NCBI GenBank assembly: GCA_023251395.1
Contig: JAHEYW010000007.1
Location: 1-33,175 of the forward strand
DNA from: Bacteroidales bacterium
GTDB lineage: Bacteria; Bacteroidota; Bacteroidia; Bacteroidales; VadinHA17
DNA: 33,175 bases
Direction: 5' to 3'
Made by a program: the position numbers and the translations under genes. Position 1 is the first letter of the stretch. Every line of letters starts with the position of its first letter. Positions 10,017 through 18,500 of the stretch are shown here, in pieces. The notes below the pieces were generated by a model, which saw only the letters and a list, made by a program, of their open reading frames with translations, was not told the DNA's origin and did not search any database.

Positions 10017-10046
10017 TTTGTGATAATTATTTTATGAATATATTTG
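10017..10046 (+). promoter_or_regulatory. Candidate Bacteroidota-type promoter upstream of kamA-like gene
   Basis: TTTG (10017-10020) followed 18 nt later by TATATTTG (10039-10046), matching the -33 TTTG / -7 TAnnTTTG pattern; AT-rich context makes chance matches possible. Confidence 0.3.
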
Positions 10047-10301
10047 CGACAATTTTTATTTAAAAAGAGAAAATTATATTCTAAAATGTATACCTTTATA
10101 AAAATCTGACGTACTGTTATTTACGAATAAACTTGCAACGTGGGAATATACATTGTTAATAAAATATAATATATGTTAATATTTCCGGTGATGATAAAAC
10201 ACATAGTATTAATAGATTTAATATTTTCGTCTCAATTATAAAAAGATAATTCAAATAACTAAAAAACAATTAAACACAAAAGGTGAAAATTATCATCTGA
10301 T

Positions 10302-11543
10302 ATGAACGCTAACAGTAATGAGGTTATGGCCCTCCACGGCGAGGGCCGCCTCACGGGTTGTTCTTCTGATGAAGAGCCTGGCGCGAAAACCACGATTTTT
10401 TCGCAAAACGAAATCCCAGTTCAGTTAGTTAGCAACCGAAGTTCGGAATTTATTCACCGCTACTTCCCTCTGGCAACTGCAGATTCATGGAATGATTGGA
10501 AATGGCAACTTCGAAATTCAATAACCAATATCGAAGACCTTAAGAAGATCATTAAACTCTCAGATAAAGAAATTCTGGCTATCAATAATCTAAAAGGTCG
10601 TCTTCCGTTAAGGATAACACCCTATTTTGCATCATTGATCTGGAATACAAATTCTTCCCACCCCTTAAGAAGGAATGTTGTTCCTGTCGTTGAGGAACTA
10701 CTTCAAAGTTCAGCCGAACAATCAGATCCGCTTCACGAACATTCTTATTCTCCGGTAAAGGGAATAGTGCACAGATATCCTGACAGGGTTCTGTTTACAG
10801 TAACCCAGGTGTGTTCATCTTATTGCAGGTATTGCACTCGTTCTCATACTGTTGGTAAACTTGATAAACTTGGCAGACAGGATTTTGAAAAAGCTTTCAA
10901 CTATATCCGTAGCCATAAAGAAGTACGTGATGTTCTCATCAGTGGTGGTGATCCATTAACTTTGTCAGATGAAGTACTGGATTATATACTTTCAAATATC
11001 AGAAGCATCGAGCATGTTGAAATGGTAAGGATAGGATCACGCGTTCCTGTTGTTCTCCCTCAGAGAATTACAGACAACCTGATCCAGGTTCTCAGAAAAT
11101 ATCATCCATTATTTATAAGCCTACACTTCTCCCATCCACTTGAAATAACTGATGAATGTGCCCTGGCTTGTACAAAACTTGCAGACGGTGGTATCCCTCT
11201 CGGCAGTCAGACGGTATTACTCAAAGGAATAAATGATAATGTTCCTGTTATGAAGGAACTTATGCATAAGCTCCTGAAGATACGGGTCAGACCATATTAT
11301 CTGTATCAATGTGATCTTATACCAGGTTCAGGGCATTTCAGAACTACTGTCAAAAAAGGTCTTGAAATTATTAAAGGGTTGAGAGGTTTTACAAGTGGTT
11401 ATGCAGTTCCTACTTTCGTTGTTGATGCTCCCGGAGGTGGCGGAAAAATCCCTCTCCTTCCGGACTACGTGGTAGAGCATAATGATGAGAAAATAGTCCT
11501 GCGCAACTATAAGGGAGTAATATGCGAATACCCTGAGAAATAA
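10302..11543 (+). CDS. kamA: KamA-family radical SAM protein, probable lysine 2,3-aminomutase
   Basis: 413 aa; radical SAM motif 'CSSYCRYCTRSHTVG'; 'RPYYLYQCDLIPGSGHFRT' and 'PTFVVDAPGGGGKIPLLPDYVV' match the lysine 2,3-aminomutase PLP/lysine-binding regions, with both recognition aspartates present. Confidence 0.88.
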   Translation: MNANSNEVMALHGEGRLTGCSSDEEPGAKTTIFSQNEIPVQLVSNRSSEFIHRYFPLATADSWNDWKWQLRNSITNIEDLKKIIKLSDKEILAINNLKGRLPLRITPYFASLIWNTNSSHPLRRNVVPVVEELLQSSAEQSDPLHEHSYSPVKGIVHRYPDRVLFTVTQVCSSYCRYCTRSHTVGKLDKLGRQDFEKAFNYIRSHKEVRDVLISGGDPLTLSDEVLDYILSNIRSIEHVEMVRIGSRVPVVLPQRITDNLIQVLRKYHPLFISLHFSHPLEITDECALACTKLADGGIPLGSQTVLLKGINDNVPVMKELMHKLLKIRVRPYYLYQCDLIPGSGHFRTTVKKGLEIIKGLRGFTSGYAVPTFVVDAPGGGGKIPLLPDYVVEHNDEKIVLRNYKGVICEYPEK

Positions 11544-11550
11544 AATCCAG

Positions 11551-12519
11551 ATGAAAATTGGTTTGACATACGACCTTCGGTCATGGTACATCGACCGCGG
11601 ATATTCTATGGAAGATACTGCTGAATTCGACAAACAGGAAACCGTAGATGCTCTTGGAGATTCTCTGCGGAAAATGGGTTACGAGACTGAAATGATTGGC
11701 AACGCATTCCAGTTAATCGAAAGCCTCGTTAATGGTAAAAAATGGGATCTGGTTTTTAATATCGCTGAAGGGTTATATGGTGATGGCAGGGAATCAGTAA
11801 TTCCTGCTATTCTTGACCAGTACAAGATTCCATACGTTTTCAGCGGACCAGTAATAATGGGACTTTCACTGAACAAGCATCTGACTAAAGTAATTGTCGG
11901 AGCTGCAGGTGTTCCTGTTAGTCCCGGATTCCTTGTTTCAAAAATTGAGGATCTGGATAATTGCAAACTCGAATATCCTTTATTCGTAAAACCTGTCTCA
12001 GAAGGAACCGGAAAAGGTATAACAGAAAAGAGCCTGGTCCGTTCACATACAGAACTTAAAAAGATGGTTGAATGGATACTTGAAAGATTCAATCAGCCTG
12101 CACTCGTTGAAGAATATCTTCCCGGGAGAGAGTTCACAGTAGGAATTACAGGCTCCGGTGAAGAAGCTGTGGCTATCGGAGGCATGGAAGTTATTTGTGC
12201 CAATAACCTCCCATATTCTGTTGAGGTAAAAGAGAATTATGAACAATACTGTCAGTATAAACCTCTGGATAAGGAAATAGAAGGAGAATGTAAAAAAGCT
12301 GCACTGGATGCGTGGAAGGCATTATCAGCAGTTGATGCAGGAAGGGTTGATCTGAAAGCTAACAGAAATGGAAGGATATGTTTCATTGAGGCAAATCCAC
12401 TTGCAGGTTTAAATCCAATACATTCTGATCTGCCAATACTGGCCAGACTGTATGGGATCGATTACCAGACCCTGATGGAATCGATAATGAGATCTGCAAT
12501 TAAACGGCATAATTTATAA
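11551..12519 (+). CDS. ATP-grasp ligase, D-Ala-D-Ala ligase-like
   Basis: 322 aa; 'DLVFNIAEGLYGDGRESVIPAILDQYKIPYVFSGPVIMGLSLNKHLTK', 'PLFVKPVSEGTGKGI', 'ALVEEYLPGREFTVGI', 'GRICFIEANPLAGL'. Starts 7 nt after the kamA-like stop. Confidence 0.88.
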   Translation: MKIGLTYDLRSWYIDRGYSMEDTAEFDKQETVDALGDSLRKMGYETEMIGNAFQLIESLVNGKKWDLVFNIAEGLYGDGRESVIPAILDQYKIPYVFSGPVIMGLSLNKHLTKVIVGAAGVPVSPGFLVSKIEDLDNCKLEYPLFVKPVSEGTGKGITEKSLVRSHTELKKMVEWILERFNQPALVEEYLPGREFTVGITGSGEEAVAIGGMEVICANNLPYSVEVKENYEQYCQYKPLDKEIEGECKKAALDAWKALSAVDAGRVDLKANRNGRICFIEANPLAGLNPIHSDLPILARLYGIDYQTLMESIMRSAIKRHNL

Positions 12520-12593
12520 CTACCAGGGCCATTTAACAGATATTAAATTCATTTTTAAGAAGTCTGTTATAATTTGGTATAAAATATATTATA

Positions 12594-13571
12594 ATGGATA
12601 AGAAAAGGTGTTGTATCATCTATAATCAGCCTGGGAAAGGTGCTTTAGCTGATGAACTTGATGTTCTGGAACAGGTTGAATTCGTTGAACAACACCTTAT
12701 TGAACTTGGGATTGATGTCATAAGGAATGGCATAACCAGCTCCTTTATGAAAGAGGTGGAGGAACTTAAAAATGAAAAACCTGATTTTGTTTTTAATCTT
12801 GTTGAATCGATAGACAACAAAGGCGAACTTAACTATTTTGTTCCCGCATTATTGAATCTACACCGCATACCATATTCAGGTAATCCTCTTGAAGCAATAT
12901 TCACAACGACAAGTAAAATTCTGACTTACAAAATATTAGTTGCCTCAGGTATTGATAATCCACAATCCTTTCTTCCATCCCAGCAACATCTGCTGATACC
13001 AGGTAAAAAATATATCGTCAAACCTATCTGGGAAGACGGCTCCCTTGGCATAACCGGGGATTCAGTATTTCTATACAATACTGGCGATATCCGTGACAGA
13101 CTTCTGGCTCTTGATGACACCCATTGGTTCATCCAGAATTATATTGACGGAAGGGAGTTCAACATAAGCGTTCTTGCAGGGAAAAATGGCCCACAAACCA
13201 TGCCTCCGGCAGAGATTCTATTTAACAATTTTACCGGGGATAAACCTAAGATTGTTGATTTTAAAGCAAAATGGGAAATGGAGGCATTTGAATATGTAAA
13301 TACTCCAAGAGATTTTCCAGGAGATGCTCTTGATCCGGTTCTTAAAGAAAAACTTTTATCGATAGCATTGAGGTGCTGGGATATATTCGGACTTAAGGGT
13401 TATGCAAGGGTTGATTTGCGAACCGACGAAAACAATATTCCATATGTAATCGAAATAAATGCCAATCCATGCATTGCTCCGGAAAGTGGGTTCGTTGCAG
13501 CTACAAAACAGGCTGGACTGGATTTCCATGAGGTCCTGACAAGGATAATTGCTGATCTCAACAATTTGTAA
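12594..13571 (+). CDS. Second ATP-grasp ligase, D-Ala-D-Ala ligase-like
   Basis: 325 aa; 'PDFVFNLVESIDNKGELNYFVPALLNLHRIPYSGNPLEAIFTTTSKILTYKIL', 'KYIVKPIWEDGSLGI', 'WFIQNYIDGREFNISV', 'PYVIEINANPCIAPESGF'. Confidence 0.87.
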   Translation: MDKKRCCIIYNQPGKGALADELDVLEQVEFVEQHLIELGIDVIRNGITSSFMKEVEELKNEKPDFVFNLVESIDNKGELNYFVPALLNLHRIPYSGNPLEAIFTTTSKILTYKILVASGIDNPQSFLPSQQHLLIPGKKYIVKPIWEDGSLGITGDSVFLYNTGDIRDRLLALDDTHWFIQNYIDGREFNISVLAGKNGPQTMPPAEILFNNFTGDKPKIVDFKAKWEMEAFEYVNTPRDFPGDALDPVLKEKLLSIALRCWDIFGLKGYARVDLRTDENNIPYVIEINANPCIAPESGFVAATKQAGLDFHEVLTRIIADLNNL

Positions 13572-13690
13572 TCTACATTTTCTGTCAGAAACCTGACTCA
13601 TTAAGTCTTGCCTCCCTTACCGGAAAAACAGTAATCAATATTTCCTGTATATTTGCCGGACTTTTATTTAAAAAGCTTACATGATATTCG

Positions 13691-14065
13691 ATGATAATGA
13701 AAGGTCTTTCAACTATTTTACTTCTGGTAATGTCAAATGGGTTTATGACAATTGCATGGTATGGTCATCTTAAAATGAGACAATATTCCTGGTTTGAGAA
13801 TCTTACTCTTTTCGCTGTTATTTTACTTAGCTGGGGGATTGCCCTGTTTGAGTACTTTTTCCAGGTACCTGCCAACCGGATTGGTTTCAGGGAAAATGGA
13901 GGTCCGTTTTCACTTGTTGAGCTGAAAGTAATCCAGGAAGTAATCTCACTAATTGTATTTACCGGGTTTACACTTATTGTCTTCAAAACTGAACAGTTCA
14001 AACTGAACCACCTGATTGGTTTCATATTCCCTATTCTGGCAGTATACTTTGTTTTCAAGAAGTAA
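13691..14065 (+). CDS. DUF486 (DMT-like) small membrane protein
   Basis: 124 aa, four hydrophobic helices, 'LLSWGIALFEYFFQVPANRIGF...FSLVELKVIQEVISLIVF' is characteristic of DUF486. Confidence 0.88.
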   Translation: MIMKGLSTILLLVMSNGFMTIAWYGHLKMRQYSWFENLTLFAVILLSWGIALFEYFFQVPANRIGFRENGGPFSLVELKVIQEVISLIVFTGFTLIVFKTEQFKLNHLIGFIFPILAVYFVFKK

Positions 14066-14069
14066 AGCT

Positions 14070-14516
14070 TCAAATAAGACTCGAATTATAATAGCCGGGA
14101 TTGCCAGTCACCTCCTCTCCCAGCCAATCAGGTTTTTCAAAATCTTCCGTCTCTGAGGTCAGTTCCAATTCAGCCACGATCAGACCTTCCCTTTTCCCAT
14201 GGAATACATCCACCTCGAAAATGTGATTTTCGAAAGGAACAATGTATCTGGTTTTATCAATCATTCCGGGCAAACAAATTTCAAACATTTCCTCGGCCTC
14301 ATTAAAAGGTATTGTGAATTCCCATTCATTCCTGGTGAAGGAATTTTTTATTGGTCTGGACTTAAAAGTCAGCAACCCTTTTCCATCGGTAATTCTGAGT
14401 CTGATAATCCTGTCAGAATCAATGCAAAAGTAGGCTTGCTTTATGCTGATCTTCTTAACTGCTAGATGGATGAATTCACCTTTTACCAGGAACTTCCTTT
14501 CAATTTCGATACCCAT
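14070..14516 (-). CDS. CYTH domain protein (triphosphate tunnel metalloenzyme family)
   Basis: 148 aa starting 'MGIEIERKFLVKGEF' (ExExK signature); 'YFCIDSDRIIRLRITDGKGLLTFKSRP', 'VDVFHGKREGLIVAELELTSE'. Confidence 0.92.
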   Translation of the reverse strand: MGIEIERKFLVKGEFIHLAVKKISIKQAYFCIDSDRIIRLRITDGKGLLTFKSRPIKNSFTRNEWEFTIPFNEAEEMFEICLPGMIDKTRYIVPFENHIFEVDVFHGKREGLIVAELELTSETEDFEKPDWLGEEVTGNPGYYNSSLI

Positions 14517-14642
14517 TTGGTTTTATTATTTCTGTAATGATCTTTTAACCTAAGCAATGTTAATGTTTCAGATTAGCCTTTTTTTGCAACTTTTTCTTCA
14601 TAAATTTAGTCTATTATTTGGTTTATTAACTGCATAAATTCC

Positions 14643-14676
14643 AGTGTTTATCAAACACTGCAAGCATCTGATGCTT
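14643..14676. repeat. Twin adjacent small hairpins
   Basis: AGTGTTT-ATC-AAACACT (14643-14659) followed by AAGCATC-T-GATGCTT (14662-14676) upstream of the decayed fibre gene. Confidence 0.45.
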
Positions 14677-14743
14677 TAAGATTAACAACTAGATGTTCAT
14701 TTCGACATTTATACTGACCTAATCAGAACAAAAATCAAAAGAT

Positions 14744-15358
14744 ATGAAAAAAATTATCCTCATTTTATTCCTGACAATCTTTGGGATCATTGCATATTCT
14801 CAAGTTCCACAAGGATTCAATTACCAGGCTATCGCCAGAAACAGTCAGGGTAATCCTATAACCAATACTACAATAAAGGTAAAGCTTTCTATTTTAACCG
14901 ATACAACAGGCTTCTACTTATCAGGCACAGGGACCTACCTGTGGGAAGAAGAGCATACCGGGATTACTACCAACTCATTTGGCTTATTCACTGTCGTTGT
15001 CTGAAATCCACTAGCATCTAAAACACAGGGTACTGCTGCATCTTTCAGTGTCATAGACTGGTCACAAAGCCCATTATATATCGGAGTCAAGGTGGCAAAT
15101 CCAACTGATTATAAGAACATGGGGGCAGCCAGGTTATGGTCTGTACCATATTCTAGGGTAACTGCCTAAGCAAGTAATTCTACCACAGTGAGCACTGTTG
15201 ACTCAGCCTCACAAATATTGTGGTATCCAAATAAGCAGGCATTCCTTGCAGGGAGAATAAGCATCTTAGTTGCCGATAGTGTAGGGACAAACTCGACTGC
15301 CCTTGGATTTAAATCCAGAGCAATTGGAAACTACTTACAGGCATTATTCGAAAAATGA
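14744..15358 (+). pseudogene. Decayed surface-fibre/adhesin paralog of the 15600..21803 gene
   Basis: N-terminus 'SQVPQGFNYQAIARNSQGNPITNTTIKVKLSILTDTTGFYLSGTGTYLWEEEHTGITTNSFGLFTVVV' is closely similar to the downstream gene. Homology continues in frame through TGA (15002) and TAA (15167): NPLASKTQGTAASFSVIDWSQSPLYIGVKVANPTDYKNMGAARLWSVPYSRVTA*..., ending in a YadA-head-like 'NSTALGFKSRAIGNYLQAL'. Confidence 0.85.
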
Positions 15359-15599
15359 AATATATTTTGCAGCTCCGGAGCATGTAAGTTTAGAATCTTT
15401 TAATACTTATCAATGAAATTTCTGACCTGAGACCGCATCGCCAGGAATCTTAATCCTCATGATTTAAGTATTTAAGTATGATTTTAATCAATTGATCAAA
15501 TACTGAATTCTTTTTCTTAAAAATCATTACCCTCAGATTCTATGGATTTCATAATTTTATACATTGTTCCGGTGCCTGAAAACATAAAAATCTGTTTAT

Positions 15600-18500
15600 A
15601 TGAAAACACTTATTCTGTTTTTGATGATAGCTTCTGCTGGAGTATCTGTCTGGTCGCAGGTTCCACAGGGTTTCAATTACCAGGCAATAGCCCGGGATGC
15701 CTCAGGTAATCCTATTGCAAATGCCACAATTAAAGTAAAGCTTTCAATCCTGACTGACACGACAGGGTTTTATGCGTCTGGCGGAGGCACTTACATTTGG
15801 GAAGAAGAACAAACCAATGTAAAGACAAATGCATTTGGCCTCTTCACTATTGTCCTTGGTAATCCTTCAGCTACAAAAACTCAGGGATCAGCAACAAGTT
15901 TCAGCACAATCGACTGGAATGCAGCAACCCTGTATATCGGAACCAAAATTGCCAACCCAACTGATTATAAATATCTTGGAGGAGCGAAACTCTGGACTGT
16001 CCCATATTCAATGATAGCTGCCAAAGCTAACCAGGCAACAAACGCAACTAATGCATCTTATGCTACAAGTGCCGGGTCTGCAGCAAGTGCCACCAGTGCT
16101 ACCAACGCTGATTATGCAACTACCGCAGGATCTGCAACTTCTGCAACAACAGCAACTACCGCAACTACAGTAACCAATGGAGTATATACTACTGGTTCAT
16201 ATGCAAATCCCACCTGGATCTCCTCTCTGGCAGGGGCAAAAATAACAGGTACAGTACCCAGTGCAACAAGTGCCGGGACTGTGACAAATTGGGTATATAC
16301 CAATGGAACATATGCAGATCCTTCATGGATCACCTCACTTGCAGGAACAAAGATATCAGGTACTGTAAATAACGCTACCAATGCTACAAATGCTACGAAT
16401 GCTACGAATGCCACTACCGTGACAAATGGAGTATACACAAATGGAGTATATGCAGATCCTGCATGGATTACCTCCCTTGCAGGAACAAAGATATCAGGTA
16501 CTGTAAATAACGCTACCAATGCTACAAATGCTACGAATGCCACTACAGTTACAAATGGAGTATATTCTACCGGAGCATATGCAGATCCTACATGGATCAC
16601 TTACCTGGCTGGTACAAAAATTACAGGTACAGTTGCAAATGCAACAAATGCTTCTAATGCTACGACTGTTACAAACGGAGTATACACAACCGGTCTATAT
16701 ACTAATCCGACATGGATCAACTCCCTGGCGGGTTCAAAAATAACTGGAGCTGTTGCCAGCGTAACTAATGGTGTTTATACAACCGGCGCTTACGCCGATC
16801 CAGCTTGGATCACTTCCCTTGCTGGCAGCAAGATCACTGGTTCTGTTGCCAATGCAACTAATGCTGCAAATGCAACCCTTGCAGCTAATGCCACAAACGC
16901 TGATCATGCATTATTAGCCGATAGCGCCAAAGGTATTCAGAGAGGGTCAAAACTAACGGTCAGGGAAAGCACAACGGGAACATCGGATGCACTTTTTGAA
17001 GTAAAAAGGAAAGATGGACAGACTGTATTTGCTGTTTACCCTGATGCAGTAAATGTTTATATTCCACAAACTGCAAAAGGAACAAAGGGAGGATTTGCAA
17101 TTGGTGGTTTTGACGGGGCAAAAGCATCCCCACAGGATTATTTAAGGGTAACAGCAGATAGTGTCAGGATATATATTGATAAAACTCCGGAAAATTTAAA
17201 AGGTTCTACAAAAGGAGGTTTTGCAATCGGTGGCTTTGATGAATCTAAAGGAACTGTACAGGATCTATTAACAGTAAGTAATGACAGCATCAGAATGTAT
17301 ATTGATAAAAATCCTGCCCCCGGAAAAGGATCAACAAAGGGAGGATTTGCAATCGGGGAATTTGGTACTGCAAAAGCAGGTACATCTTTTTATATGAATA
17401 TGTCACCTGATAACTATTTTATAGGTGAAGGAAGCGGAAAGAATACAACGACTGGTCTTTATAACTCATTCATCGGATTTGAATCGGGAATTAGTAATAC
17501 TACAGGTGGAAATAATGCCTTTTTTGGATATCAGTCGGGTGATAAAAACATAACCGGGGATAACAACCTCTTTCTCGGGTATCAGAGCGGTTATTCAAAC
17601 ACGGCAGGAAGCCTTAACTCCTTTATTGGATATAAGGCAGGATACGCAAATACAACCGGAGCCCGCAATTCCTTTCTCGGTAGCTATACTGGAATAAATA
17701 ATATTTCCGGTTATGATAACACTTTCATCGGTTATGAAACAGGGAATTTAAATATATCCGGCTGGGAAAACACTTTTATAGGATCAAGGGCAGGATTTTC
17801 TAATACAACAGGAACAAACAACGTTTTTATTGGTACTACATCTGGCTATACCAATAATGTCGGGAATTACAATATACTTCTGGGTTACAGAGCCGGATAT
17901 AATAACCTTGGTGGAAATAATAACATTTTTCTCGGATATTTATCCGGATCATCGAACAATACCGGATCTTCAAATGTATTTCTGGGATCAAACTCAGGGG
18001 CAAGCAATACCACTGGCTATTATAACATATATATTGGAGAACAGGCCGGTTATTACAACACAAGCGCTGCTTATAATACTTATATAGGTTATAATACTGG
18101 AAAGGGTGCATCAGGTTCTACGGGGTATTTTAATGCATTCCTCGGATATGTTTCAGGCTTTTCGATAACATCAGGATATTCCAACGTATTTGTGGGACCC
18201 CGGACAGGGTATAAAAATACAACCGGTTATAGTAATGTCTTCATTGGCGACCAGTCTGGTTACAATAATATTAATGGAGCAAGTAACGTATTTATTGGAG
18301 ACCAGGTAGGATGGACTAATGGATCTGGAAATACTAATGTATTTATAGGCAATGAGGCAGGTTTTTCAAATAGCTCAGGTTATTCCAATATTTACATAGG
18401 TAACCTCGCAGGCAGGCAGAATTCAACAGGTTTCTATAACGTTTCGCTCGGATATTCTGCCGGATACACCTCAGCAGCATCCTATAATACTTTTCTGGGG

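Noticed and set aside
14643-14676. Twin hairpins as a terminator or attenuator
   Set aside because: Short A/T-rich stems without a following T-run; listed only as a low-confidence repeat.
16112-16600. 162-aa minus-strand ORF in the fibre gene
   Set aside because: Antisense of in-frame tandem repeats; repeat coding DNA yields long antisense ORFs as an artefact.
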